DNA from: Nevskia sp964451925
GTDB taxonomy: Bacteria; Pseudomonadota; Gammaproteobacteria; Nevskiales; Nevskiaceae
Direction: 5' to 3'
Assembly: GCA_964451925.1 (NCBI GenBank)
Contig: CAYVKA010000002.1
Location: 1 to 64,000, forward strand
Length of the DNA: 64,000 bases
The notes beneath the pieces were generated by a model, which searched no databases, was not told where the DNA came from, and was given only the letters and a program-made list of their open reading frames with translations. The translations under genes were made by a program, and so were the position numbers. Below, piece after piece: positions 1 through 8,564 of the stretch; the first letter of the stretch is position 1, and every line of letters starts with the position of its first letter.

Positions 1-163
1 GGTGATCGACCTGGTGGTGGCCAGCGTGCTGATGAGCATGGGCATGATGATGCTGTCGCCGATGCTGATCTCGCTGCCGTTCAAACTGATGCTGTTCGTG
101 CTGGTCGACGGCTGGGCGCTGGTGATGGGCTCGCTGGCCGCCAGCTTCAACGTGCCGGCATGA
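1..163 (+). CDS. fliP: FliP, flagellar export gate protein (3' end only)
   Basis: Only the last 53 residues are in the window; the 5' end lies upstream of base 1. The visible tail is hydrophobic, with the run LISLPFKLMLFVLVDGW followed by a short LAASF end, which matches the C-terminal helices of FliP. FliP, FliQ and FliR form the membrane export gate of the flagellar type III apparatus. The TGA stop at 161-163 is followed after 22 bp by fliQ, the usual fliPQR order, which supports the call more than the short sequence itself. Confidence 0.85.
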   Translation, partial: VIDLVVASVLMSMGMMMLSPMLISLPFKLMLFVLVDGWALVMGSLAASFNVPA

Positions 164-185
164 GCCGCCGGACGGGGGATCGCGC

Positions 186-455
186 GTGACTCCGGAATCG
201 GTGCTGAGCCTGGGCCAGCAGGCGCTGCAGCTGGCGCTGCTGCTGGCGGCGCCCTTGCTGCTGGCTTCGCTGGCGGTGGGCCTGCTGATCGGCATATTCC
301 AGGCGGCGACGCAGATCAACGAGATGACCCTGTCGTTCATCCCCAAGCTGCTGGCGATGGCGGCGGTGCTGATGCTGGCCGGACCCTGGATGCTGCAGCT
401 GCTGACCGAGTTCACACGGCGGCTGATCGAGAGCATACCGAGCGTGACCCACTAG
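186..455 (+). CDS. fliQ: FliQ, flagellar export gate protein
   Basis: This 89-residue inner-membrane protein is the normal length for FliQ. It has two hydrophobic helices (about residues 15-40 and 52-75) and the family core PLLLASLAVGLLIGIFQAATQI followed by NEMTLSFIPK. It joins FliP and FliR in the helical export gate inside the MS ring. The start is GTG at 186, preceded by a purine-rich GGGGGAT. It sits 22 bp after fliP and 4 bp before fliR, so it is clearly part of one operon. Confidence 0.95.
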   Translation: MTPESVLSLGQQALQLALLLAAPLLLASLAVGLLIGIFQAATQINEMTLSFIPKLLAMAAVLMLAGPWMLQLLTEFTRRLIESIPSVTH

Positions 456-459
456 ACCA

Positions 460-1242
460 ATGATTTCGGTCACCGATGCCATGCTGGCGGGCTGGCTGCA
501 GATGTATTTCTGGCCATTCCTGCGCATCGGCGGCCTGGTGATGGCCGCGCCCCTGTTCAACTCCCCGGCGGTGGCGCCGCGGGTGCGCCTGATCTTGGCG
601 CTGGTGCTGACCCTGGTGCTGGCGCCGTTGCTGCCGCAGATGCCGACCCTGGCGGCGTTCAGCGCCGGCTGGTGGCTGGACATCGCCCGCGAACTGGTCA
701 CCGGCGTGGGCCTGGGCCTGGCGCTGCAGCTGGTGTTCGAGGCGGTGATGCTGGCCGGTGAGCTGGTGTCCTACGGCATGGGCCTGGGCTTCGCCCAGCT
801 GGCCGATCCGCTGCACGGCGCCGCCGCGCCGATGCTCGGTCAGTTCTACCAGATCTGCGCCATGCTGCTGTTCCTGGTGCTGGGCGGCCACCTGCAGCTG
901 GTGCAGCTGCTGGTCGACAGTTTCCATGCCACGCCGCCGGGCGCGGCCGTGCTGGGACCGGCGCCGTTCCGCGCCCTGGCCGACTTCGGCGGCCTGTGCT
1001 TTGCCGGCTCGCTGCGCATCGCCTTGCCGGCGGTGATCTCGCTGCTGCTGGTGAACCTGTGCTTCGGCGCCATGAACCGCAGCGCGCCGGCGCTGAACGC
1101 CATGTCACTGGGCTTTCCCTTGTCGCTGATCGTCGGCCTGCTGGTGCTGCGCCTGAGCCTGCCGCAGCTGCAGGGCGCTTTTTCGGCGCTGCTGGACCAG
1201 GCCTGGGCCTTCGCCGAAGGCTGGAGCGGGGGGCTGCGCTGA
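460..1242 (+). CDS. fliR: FliR, flagellar export gate protein
   Basis: This is a 260-residue polytopic membrane protein with about six hydrophobic segments, the usual size for FliR. Family features include the N-terminal FWPFLRIGGLVMAAPLF segment and the GELVSYGMGLGFAQLADP stretch near residue 95-120. It completes the FliPQR gate through which flagellar rod, hook and filament subunits are exported. The ATG at 460 lies 4 bp after fliQ, and its TGA is separated from the flhB start by a single base. Confidence 0.95.
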   Translation: MISVTDAMLAGWLQMYFWPFLRIGGLVMAAPLFNSPAVAPRVRLILALVLTLVLAPLLPQMPTLAAFSAGWWLDIARELVTGVGLGLALQLVFEAVMLAGELVSYGMGLGFAQLADPLHGAAAPMLGQFYQICAMLLFLVLGGHLQLVQLLVDSFHATPPGAAVLGPAPFRALADFGGLCFAGSLRIALPAVISLLLVNLCFGAMNRSAPALNAMSLGFPLSLIVGLLVLRLSLPQLQGAFSALLDQAWAFAEGWSGGLR

Positions 1243-1243
1243 C

Positions 1244-2371
1244 ATGGCCGACAGCGCCCAGGACCGCACCGAACGCGCAACACCCAAGCGCAAGGAGGAC
1301 GCGCGCAAGCGCGGCCAGGTGCCGCGTTCGCGCGAGTTGGGCGCGGCCGCGGTGGTGGGCGCCGGCTCCGTCGCCGCGCTGGGTGCCGCCCATGGCATCG
1401 CCGGCGGCGCGATGCGCGAAATGCGCACCCTGCTGAGCTTCGACGCCTCGATTCTGACCCATCCGCAGGCCATGCCGGCGCTGCTCGGCCGGGCCCTGCT
1501 GCAGGCCATGATGCTGTGTCTGCCGCTGTTCGCCGCCTGCTTCTGCGCCGCGCTGGTGGCGCCGCTGCTGCTCGGCGGCTGGAATTTCAGCGCCCAGGCG
1601 CTGCGCCCGGATTTTTCGCGCCTGAACCCGGCCAGCGGCCTGGGCCGCATGTTCTCGGGGCAGAGCGGGGCGGAACTGCTGAAGAGCGTGATCAAGGTCA
1701 GCTGGATCGGCGGTGTCGGCACCGTCTACCTGTGGGGCCACCGTGCCAGCCTGGCCGGGCTGTCGAGCCAGCCGGATGCCAGCGGCATCGTCGCCGGCGC
1801 GTCCCTGGTGATCGGCGCCGGCGTCTGGCTGGCGATGGCGCTGGTTGCGGTGGCGGCGATCGACGCGCCCTACCAGCTGTGGAGCCATGCCAAGCGCCTG
1901 CGCATGTCCAAGCAGGAAGTGCGCGACGAGATGAAGCAGAGTGAAGGCCGCCCCGAAGTCAAGGCCAAGGTGCGCCGCACGCAGATGGAAATGAGCCGCC
2001 GGCGCATGACGCAGAAGGTGCCCGGCGCCGACGTGGTGGTGACCAATCCGACGCACTACGCCGTGGCCCTCAAGTACAGCAGCGGCGCCATGCGCGCGCC
2101 GCGCGTGGTGGCGAAAGGGGCCGGGGAGATCGCCGCAGTGATCCGTGAGCTGGCGCGCGAGCATCGCATCCCGCTGGTGGCGGCGCCGCCGCTGGCGCGC
2201 GCCCTGTACCGCAGCGTCGAGCTGGAGCAGGAGATTCCGGCGGAACTGTACGCTGCGGTGGCCCGGGTGCTGACCTATGTGTACCAGCTGCGCGCCTGGC
2301 GCGGCGGCAGCCAGCCGCCGTCGGCGCCGGTGATCGACGAGGTGCCGGGTGGCGAACCCGACACCGAATAG
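1244..2371 (+). CDS. flhB: FlhB, export specificity switch protein
   Basis: This 375-residue protein has the FlhB layout: a charged N-terminus (RTERATPKRKEDARKRGQVPRS), four membrane segments and a cytoplasmic domain. The self-cleavage motif NPTH is intact at residues 268-271 (context VVVTNPTHYAVALKY). Cleavage between N and P switches export from rod/hook to filament substrates. It starts 1 bp after fliR. A 99-bp gap follows before flhA; I see no convincing promoter in that gap. Confidence 0.97.
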   Translation: MADSAQDRTERATPKRKEDARKRGQVPRSRELGAAAVVGAGSVAALGAAHGIAGGAMREMRTLLSFDASILTHPQAMPALLGRALLQAMMLCLPLFAACFCAALVAPLLLGGWNFSAQALRPDFSRLNPASGLGRMFSGQSGAELLKSVIKVSWIGGVGTVYLWGHRASLAGLSSQPDASGIVAGASLVIGAGVWLAMALVAVAAIDAPYQLWSHAKRLRMSKQEVRDEMKQSEGRPEVKAKVRRTQMEMSRRRMTQKVPGADVVVTNPTHYAVALKYSSGAMRAPRVVAKGAGEIAAVIRELAREHRIPLVAAPPLARALYRSVELEQEIPAELYAAVARVLTYVYQLRAWRGGSQPPSAPVIDEVPGGEPDTE

Positions 2372-2470
2372 CGCCGCCAGGCGCTCCGTCGCCCGATCCG
2401 GGCCGTCCGGAGGAAAGCCGGCCCCGGACGCCCCTCCGAGTATGGAAGTTGCACCTGGCGGTGAACTGTC

Positions 2471-4534
2471 ATGGAACCCGCCAGCCCGCCCATGTTGAAC
2501 CGCCTCCGCGACCTCGCCCGCAGCGGCCTGGGCGCGCCCCTGCTGCTGCTGGTGATCCTGGCGATGATGGTGGTGCCGCTGGCGCCATTCGCGCTGGACC
2601 TGCTGTTCACCTTCAACATCGCGCTGGCCATCGTCATTTTGCTGGCGGTGGTCTACGTGCTGCGGCCGCTGGAATTTTCCGCCTTCCCGACGGTGCTGCT
2701 GGTGGTCACGCTGCTGCGCCTGGCGCTGAACGTGGCTTCGGCGCGCGTGGTGCTGCTGCACGGGCACGAGGGCTCGCATGCCGCCGGACGCGTGATCCAG
2801 GCGTTCGGCGAATTCGTCGTCGGCGGCAACTACGCCGTCGGCTTCGTCATCTTCATCATCCTCACCATCATCAACTTCATGGTCGTCACCAAGGGCGCGG
2901 AACGCGTCTCCGAAGTGTCGGCCCGCTTCGTGCTGGATGCGCTGCCCGGCAAGCAGATGGCCATCGACGCCGACCTCAACGCCGGGATGTTGACGCGCGA
3001 GGAAGCGCGCATCCGGCGCGACGAGGTGCGTGAAGAGGCGGACTTCTACGGTTCCATGGACGGCGCCTCCAAGTTCATCCGCGGCGATGCCATGGCCGGC
3101 ATCCTGATCCTGGGCATCAACATCATCGGCGGCCTGCTGGTCGGCACCATGCAGCACGGTCTGCCGCTGACCGCCGCGCTGAAGAATTACACGCTGTTGA
3201 CCATCGGCGACGGCCTGGTGGCGCAAGTGCCGTCGCTGCTGCTGTCGACCGCGGTGGCGATCCTGGTGACGCGTATTTCGCGCGCTCAGGACATGAGCAA
3301 GCAGCTGCTGGCGCAGGTGTTCGGCCAGCCGCGCGTGCTCAGCGTCACCGCCGCGGTGCTGGGCCTGATCGGCATCATCCCGGGCATGCCCAACATGGTG
3401 TTCCTGGGCCTGGCGGCGGTCTGCGGCGGCATCGCCTGGCTGCGCGGCAAGCGCGCCGAGGAAGCCGCGGCCAAGCCGGCGGCCCCGGCGCCGGCGGCGC
3501 CGGCGCAGGAACTGAGCTGGGACGACGTCACGCCGCAGGACGCGCTGGGGCTGGAGCTGGGCTACCGGCTGATTCCGCTGGTCGACGTGCGCCAGGGCGG
3601 CGAATTGATGGCGCGCATCAAGGGCGTGCGCAAGAAGCTGACGCAGGAGCTCGGCTTCCTGGTGCAGCCGGTGCATATCCGTGACAACCTGGAGCTGCCG
3701 CCCAACACCTACCGCGTGCTGCTGCACGGCGTGGCCCTGGCCAGCGCGCAGATCTATCCGGACCGCGACCTGGCGCTGAATTCAGGCCGTGTCTACGGCG
3801 CGTTGCAGGGCATCGCCGGCAAGGATCCGGCGTTCGGCCTGGACGCCACCTGGATCGAGCGCGGCGCGCGCGACCACGCGCAGAGCCTGGGCTATACCGT
3901 GGTCGACGCGTCCACCGTCATCGCCACCCACCTGTCGCAGCTGATCAAGGAGCACGCCTCCGAGCTGCTCGGGCACGACGAGGCGCAACAGCTGCTCAAC
4001 GCGCTGGCCAAGAGCGCGCCGAAGCTGGTCGAGGACCTGGTGCCCAAGCTGCTGCCGCTGTCGGGCCTGGTGCGCGTGCTGCGCCTGCTGCTCAGCGACC
4101 GCGTGCCGATCCGCAACCTGCGCGGTATCGCCGAAGCCTTGGCGGAGGCCGCGCCGCGGAGTCAGGAACCCGTCGCGCTGGCTGCCGCCGTGCGCGTGGC
4201 TCTGCGCCGCCAGATCGTGCAGGACATCGGTGGTTCCGAAGGGGAATTGCCGGTTCTGACCCTGAGCCCGGGGCTGGAACGCGTGTTGCAAGACAGCGTC
4301 GCCAGCGGCGCGGCCGCGGTGGAACCAGGACTGGCGGAACGCATGCAGCAGTCGATCGTGCAGGGGGCGCAGCGACAGGCCAAGACCGGCCAGCCGGCGA
4401 TCCTGCTGGTGCCCTCGGGCCTGCGGCCGCTGCTGGCGCGATTCACCCGTCAGGCTGCACCGGACCTGCATGTGCTGGCCTACGACGAGGTGCCGGAAGA
4501 CCGGCGTATCCGCATGGTGGGAGCGATTGCTTGA
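2471..4534 (+). CDS. flhA: FlhA, flagellar export apparatus protein
   Basis: This 687-residue protein is of normal FlhA length. The N-terminal half is membrane-embedded, with the highly conserved FHIPEP-family run VVTKGAERVSEVSARFVLD and LPGKQMAIDADLNAG near residue 140-175. An Ala/Pro linker (about residues 335-350) leads to the cytoplasmic domain that docks export chaperones. I kept the ATG at 2471; an in-frame ATG at 2492 (MLNRLRDL) is an alternative, and neither has a strong ribosome site. Confidence 0.97.
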   Translation: MEPASPPMLNRLRDLARSGLGAPLLLLVILAMMVVPLAPFALDLLFTFNIALAIVILLAVVYVLRPLEFSAFPTVLLVVTLLRLALNVASARVVLLHGHEGSHAAGRVIQAFGEFVVGGNYAVGFVIFIILTIINFMVVTKGAERVSEVSARFVLDALPGKQMAIDADLNAGMLTREEARIRRDEVREEADFYGSMDGASKFIRGDAMAGILILGINIIGGLLVGTMQHGLPLTAALKNYTLLTIGDGLVAQVPSLLLSTAVAILVTRISRAQDMSKQLLAQVFGQPRVLSVTAAVLGLIGIIPGMPNMVFLGLAAVCGGIAWLRGKRAEEAAAKPAAPAPAAPAQELSWDDVTPQDALGLELGYRLIPLVDVRQGGELMARIKGVRKKLTQELGFLVQPVHIRDNLELPPNTYRVLLHGVALASAQIYPDRDLALNSGRVYGALQGIAGKDPAFGLDATWIERGARDHAQSLGYTVVDASTVIATHLSQLIKEHASELLGHDEAQQLLNALAKSAPKLVEDLVPKLLPLSGLVRVLRLLLSDRVPIRNLRGIAEALAEAAPRSQEPVALAAAVRVALRRQIVQDIGGSEGELPVLTLSPGLERVLQDSVASGAAAVEPGLAERMQQSIVQGAQRQAKTGQPAILLVPSGLRPLLARFTRQAAPDLHVLAYDEVPEDRRIRMVGAIA

Positions 4535-4559
4535 ATCAAATTGAGAGGGTGCCGCATCA

Positions 4560-5864
4560 ATGAAAATCAAACGGTTCGTCGCCAAGACCATGCGCGAAGC
4601 GATCCGCCAGGTGCGCGAGGAGCAGGGTCCGGATGCCGTGATCCTGTCCAACCGCCGCATCCCGGGCGGCATCGAGGTGGTTGCCGCCACCGACTACGAC
4701 GCCGCGCTGGCGCACCAGGCGCTGCGCCAGCCGACACCGCCGCCGGCGCCGGCGCCGGACAAGCGCATGCGGCCGGCGCAGCCGGCGCAGCCGGCGCAGC
4801 AGGCCGCCGCATCGACACCGCCCCCGCCGCCGCCCGTGGCGGCGCCGGTGCGGTCGGCCACGGCGGCTACGGCGGCTACGGCGGCTACGTCCGCCGAATC
4901 GGCCCGCACCGCGGCTCCGGCCGCCGAGCTGACGCAGATGCAGCGTGAGCTGGGCAGCATGCGCCGCCTGCTGGAGCAGGAGCTGTCCGGCCTGGTCTGG
5001 AACGAGATCAAGCGCAGCCAGCCGCATCGCGCCGCGATGCTGCGCGCGCTGGCCAGCCTGGGCGTGGACGCCGACCTGGCGCGCGCCATGGCCGAAGAGG
5101 TGCCCGCACGCCTGGACCCGTCGACCCGCGCGCGCTACCTGCCGCAAGCGCTGCTGGCGCAGCGCATCCCGGTCGGCCCCGCCGATCCGATCATGCAGGG
5201 CGGGGTGGTGGCGCTGGTCGGCCCCACCGGCGCCGGCAAGACCACCACCATCGCCAAGCTGGCGGCGCGCTTCGCCCAGTACAACCGCCCGCGCGATATC
5301 GCGCTGGTGTCGCTCGATCACTACCGCATCGGCGCGCAGGAGCAGATCTACACCTACGCGCGCAAGCTCGGCGTGGCGGTGCGGCACGTCGAGCCCGACC
5401 AGGATCTCGGCGCGGTGCTGGACCAGTTGTCCGATTGCCGTCTGGTGCTGCTCGACACCGCCGGCGTGAGTCCGCGCGACCGCGTGCTGATGCAGCAGCT
5501 GGAACGCATCCGCAGCCTGGGCGAGCGCATCCGCAGCTACGTGGTGCTGGCCGCCGACGCCGCCAGTCCCGACGAAGTGCTGCGGCGCTTCGCCGTGGTC
5601 AAGCCGGTCGGCTGCCTGCTGACCAAGATGGACGAGGCCACCAGCCTCGGCGCGGTGTTGTCCGCCGTGATCCGCAACATGCTGCCGCTGAGCTATGTCG
5701 CGCACGGGCAGCGCGTGCCCGAAGACCTGTACCTGGCCCAGGCCGACCGCCTGGTGCTCTGTGCGGTGCAGATGGCGCGAACCCAGCCCAGGCCGCACGA
5801 CGACGACAGTCTTGCGCAGCGTCTTTCCAATTCCAATGCAACGGCGGCTACCCTCCATGGCTGA
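4560..5864 (+). CDS. flhF: FlhF, SRP-type GTPase for flagellar placement
   Basis: This 434-residue SRP-family GTPase fixes the site of polar flagellum assembly. The N-terminal B domain (KRFVAKTMREAIRQVREEQGPDAVILSN) is followed by an Ala/Pro-rich linker and the NG GTPase domain. The G1 loop GPTGAGKT is at residues 221-228, and LLDTAGVSPRD gives G3. The linker is encoded by short tandem repeats (see the repeat entries). The coding end overlaps flhG by 8 bp, so the two partner genes are translationally coupled. Confidence 0.97.
   Translation: MKIKRFVAKTMREAIRQVREEQGPDAVILSNRRIPGGIEVVAATDYDAALAHQALRQPTPPPAPAPDKRMRPAQPAQPAQQAAASTPPPPPPVAAPVRSATAATAATAATSAESARTAAPAAELTQMQRELGSMRRLLEQELSGLVWNEIKRSQPHRAAMLRALASLGVDADLARAMAEEVPARLDPSTRARYLPQALLAQRIPVGPADPIMQGGVVALVGPTGAGKTTTIAKLAARFAQYNRPRDIALVSLDHYRIGAQEQIYTYARKLGVAVRHVEPDQDLGAVLDQLSDCRLVLLDTAGVSPRDRVLMQQLERIRSLGERIRSYVVLAADAASPDEVLRRFAVVKPVGCLLTKMDEATSLGAVLSAVIRNMLPLSYVAHGQRVPEDLYLAQADRLVLCAVQMARTQPRPHDDDSLAQRLSNSNATAATLHG
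4773..4799. repeat. Three 9-bp tandem copies inside flhF
   Basis: Three perfect copies of CCGGCGCAG encode PAQ-type triplets in the FlhF linker. The unit is a multiple of three, so copy-number change would lengthen the linker without shifting frame. Confidence 0.85.
4862..4888. repeat. Three 9-bp tandem copies inside flhF
   Basis: Three perfect copies of GGCGGCTAC encode repeating Ala-Ala-Thr in the FlhF linker. Like the neighbouring repeat, it keeps frame if copies are gained or lost. Confidence 0.85.
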
Positions 5865-6732
5865 ACGTCATCCCGACCAGGCTTCCGGCCTGCGTCAACT
5901 CCGTACGGCGCCGCCGGTGCGCGTCATCGCCGTCACCAGCGGCAAGGGCGGCGTCGGCAAGACCAGCGTATCGGTCAACCTGGCGGTGGCCACCGCGATG
6001 AGCGGCAAGAAAGTGATGCTGCTCGACGGCGATCTTGGCCTGGCCAACGTCGACGTCATGCTCGGCCTGCAGCCGAGCCGCAACCTGTCGCATGTGCTAG
6101 CCGGCAAGGCCACGCTGGAGGAGACCCTGCTGGAGGGGCCGGCCGGCCTGCTGGTGGTGCCGGCTTCCAGCGGCAAGCAGCACATGGCCGAGCTGACCCA
6201 GGTGCAGCACGCCGGTCTGGTGCAGGCCTTCAGTGAGCTGCACCGGCCGCTGGACACGCTGATCATCGACACCGCGGCGGGCATCGCCGACTCGGTCATC
6301 ACCTTCAGCCAGGCCAGCCAGCAGGTCATCGTGGTGGTGACCAACGACCCGGCGTCGCTGACCGACGCCTACGCCCTGATCAAGGTGCTCAACCGTGAAA
6401 AGGCGATCGGCCGCGTGCAGGTGCTGACCAACATGGTGGCCGGCGCCGCCGAGGCCAAGGAAATCTATGAAAGCCTGCGCCGCGTGGCGGAAAAGTTTCT
6501 CGATGTCACGCTCAGCTTCATGGGCAGCGTGCCGCAGGACGACTGGCTCAAGCGCGCGGTGCGGCGCCAGCAGGCCGTGGTCGAGGCTTATCCGAACAGC
6601 CCGTCGGCGCGCGCCTTCCGCGACCTGGCGGCCAAGGCGGCCGGCTGGAGCCTGCCCACCGGGGCGCGCGGCAACCTGGAATTCTTTGTTGAGCGGCTGG
6701 TGCACAACCCGGCCGTGGGAGCCCTGACATGA
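5857..6732 (+). CDS. flhG: FlhG (FleN), MinD-like flagellar number regulator
   Basis: This 291-residue ParA/MinD-type ATPase limits flagellar number and stimulates FlhF. The deviant Walker A is KGGVGKT, ending at residue 36. Upstream of it, DQASGLR (residues 7-13) matches the DQAxxLR activation helix known to stimulate FlhF GTPase. I chose ATG 5857, which keeps this motif just inside the N-terminus and overlaps the flhF stop. Its TGA overlaps the fliA ATG, again giving coupling. Confidence 0.95.
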   Translation: MAERHPDQASGLRQLRTAPPVRVIAVTSGKGGVGKTSVSVNLAVATAMSGKKVMLLDGDLGLANVDVMLGLQPSRNLSHVLAGKATLEETLLEGPAGLLVVPASSGKQHMAELTQVQHAGLVQAFSELHRPLDTLIIDTAAGIADSVITFSQASQQVIVVVTNDPASLTDAYALIKVLNREKAIGRVQVLTNMVAGAAEAKEIYESLRRVAEKFLDVTLSFMGSVPQDDWLKRAVRRQQAVVEAYPNSPSARAFRDLAAKAAGWSLPTGARGNLEFFVERLVHNPAVGALT

Positions 6733-7463
6733 ACGCCATGCGCAAAGCCGAGCTGTCCAGCCGCAACAAGGATGCCGAACTGGTGCAGCGCCACGGCGAC
6801 CTGGTGCGGCGCATCGCCCACCACCTGGCGGCGCGCCTGCCGGCCAGTGTCGACGTCACGGATCTGATCCAGGCCGGCCTGATCGGCCTGCTGGATGCGG
6901 CGCGCAACTACAGCGGCAGCCACGGTGCCTCGTTCGAGACCTACGCCAGCATCCGCATCCGCGGCGCCATGCTCGACGAGCTGCGCCGCGGCGACTGGGC
7001 GCCGCGCTCGGTGCATCGGCGCCTGCGCGAGATCGGCGCCGCGATTCGCGCCATTGAGCAGGAGCAGGGGCGTGACGCGCGTGACAGCGAAGTGGCCGAG
7101 CGCATCGGTATCAGCCTCGACGAATATCACCGCTGCATGCAGGACGCGACGCAGTGCCAGATGCTGTCGATGAGCAGCCACGACAGCGATGAGAGCGACA
7201 TCGAGTATGCCGGTGACTGCGCCAGCCCGCAGGAGGAACTGGAGCGCGCCGAATTCCAGGGTGAGCTGGCGGAGGCGATACGCTCGCTGCCGGAGCGCGA
7301 GAAGCTGGTGCTGTCGCTGTACTACGACGACGAGCTGAACCTGCGCGAGATCGGCGAGGTGCTGGATGTCAGCGAGAGCCGTGTCTGCCAGATCCACGGT
7401 CAGGCGTTGACGCGGCTGCGCGCCAGGCTCGACAGCCGCAGCGGGGCGCGGGCGGCGACATGA
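6729..7463 (+). CDS. fliA: FliA, sigma-28 factor for late flagellar genes
   Basis: This 244-residue sigma-70-family factor contains region 2 (LVRRIAHHLAARLPASVDVTDLIQAGLIGL), region 3 and a region 4 helix-turn-helix (LNLREIGEVLDVSESRVCQIHGQALTRLR). It directs polymerase to flagellin, chemoreceptor and motor genes. The ATGA overlap with flhG and the position just upstream of the che genes are the standard context for fliA in polar-flagellated gammaproteobacteria. Confidence 0.96.
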   Translation: MNAMRKAELSSRNKDAELVQRHGDLVRRIAHHLAARLPASVDVTDLIQAGLIGLLDAARNYSGSHGASFETYASIRIRGAMLDELRRGDWAPRSVHRRLREIGAAIRAIEQEQGRDARDSEVAERIGISLDEYHRCMQDATQCQMLSMSSHDSDESDIEYAGDCASPQEELERAEFQGELAEAIRSLPEREKLVLSLYYDDELNLREIGEVLDVSESRVCQIHGQALTRLRARLDSRSGARAAT

Positions 7464-7519
7464 GTGCTCAATTGATTTCCTGTGGTTCCAATTTCACCTG
7501 CATGGGCTGGAGATAAGCC

Positions 7520-7915
7520 TTGGACAAGAACATCCGTATCCTGATTGTCGACGACTATTCGACAATGCGTCGCATCGTCAAGAACCTGCTGCACGACCTT
7601 GGTTACGTCAACATGGCCGAGGCCGACGACGGCAAGACCGCCTGGAGCCAGTTGCAGACCAACCATTTCGACCTGGTGGTCACCGACTGGAACATGCCCG
7701 GCATGACCGGCCTGGACCTGCTCAAGCAGATCCGCGGCGATGCGCGCCTGGCGGCGCTGAAAGTGCTGATGGTGACCGCCGAGGCGCAGCGCGACCAGAT
7801 CATCGAAGCGGCCAAGGCGGGGGTCAACGGCTACATCATCAAGCCGTTCACCGCCGCAACGCTCAAGGAAAAGCTGGACAAGATCGCGCAGCGCAGCGTT
7901 GGCGCGGCCGCATGA
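7520..7915 (+). CDS. cheY: CheY, single-domain chemotaxis response regulator
   Basis: This is a 131-residue receiver-only protein. The acidic pair DD is at residues 11-12, the phosphorylation site is D56 in VVTDWNMPGMTG, the switch threonine sits in MVTAEAQ, and the lysine is in IIKPF. The start is TTG at 7520, preceded by TGGAGA. Phospho-CheY binds the flagellar switch. It lies directly before cheZ and cheA, so it is the motor-facing CheY; a second CheY lies at 13050. Confidence 0.95.
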   Translation: MDKNIRILIVDDYSTMRRIVKNLLHDLGYVNMAEADDGKTAWSQLQTNHFDLVVTDWNMPGMTGLDLLKQIRGDARLAALKVLMVTAEAQRDQIIEAAKAGVNGYIIKPFTAATLKEKLDKIAQRSVGAAA

Positions 7916-8535
7916 GCACCGTAGGCGTAGAAACTCCGGCCGCAGCCCGCAGCGCGGAACAGGACGCGTTTTACAGCGGTGTGGCGCGGCTGACGCGCAG
8001 CCTCCACGAGGGCCTGCGCCAGCTGGGCCTGGACAGCCGGCTGTCGCGCTTTGCCGACAGCGATATTCCGGACGCCTGCAACCGCCTCGACTACGTGGTC
8101 AAGCTGACCGAGGAAGCGGCGCACCGCACCCTCGACCTGGTGGACGAGGCGCGCTCCATCGCCGATGAGCTGACCGACGTGCGCCGGCATCTGGCGCGCC
8201 TGCAGGGCCAATCGGCGCCGGATCTGGCGCAGCAGCTGCAGAAACCAGAACTGGTGGTGGAGGACGCGGAAGAGCGCCTGCGCCAGGTGCTGACCGCGCT
8301 GGCCCAGGCGCAGGAATACCAGGATCTGTCGGGTCAGGTGATCCGGCGGGTCATCACCCTGGTGCGCAATGTCGAGACGGCGCTGCTCGAACTGCTTTGC
8401 GCCGGCGGTATTCAGTTACGGCAGGAAGTGCCGATAACCCCGGCACAGGCCGATCTGGCCGGTCCCGCGCTGCCCGAAACGGGAGCCGCCGACCAGGACG
8501 ATGCCGACCGTTTGTTGGCCGGCCTGGGTTTCTAG
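7912..8535 (+). CDS. cheZ: CheZ, CheY-P phosphatase
   Basis: This 207-residue helical protein has the CheZ core LTEEAAHRTLDLVDEARSIADEL and the catalytic-region motif AQAQEYQDLSGQVIRRVITLV. The C-terminal DDADRLLAGLGF matches the CheY-docking tail of known CheZ proteins. It accelerates loss of phosphate from CheY. It overlaps cheY by 4 bp (ATGA), so the two are made together. Confidence 0.95.
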   Translation: MSTVGVETPAAARSAEQDAFYSGVARLTRSLHEGLRQLGLDSRLSRFADSDIPDACNRLDYVVKLTEEAAHRTLDLVDEARSIADELTDVRRHLARLQGQSAPDLAQQLQKPELVVEDAEERLRQVLTALAQAQEYQDLSGQVIRRVITLVRNVETALLELLCAGGIQLRQEVPITPAQADLAGPALPETGAADQDDADRLLAGLGF

Positions 8536-8564
8536 CACCCGCAACAAGGAATGGACCGCGCCGC

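Noticed and set aside
2372..2470. A sigma-54 promoter in the gap before flhA
   Set aside because: I looked for GG-N10-GC with a TGGCAC/TTGC context and found no match with correct spacing.
698..3727. A 1009-codon open frame on the minus strand across fliR-flhB-flhA
   Set aside because: It is a GC-rich antisense shadow of well-supported flagellar genes, rich in Arg, Gln and His with no domain pattern.
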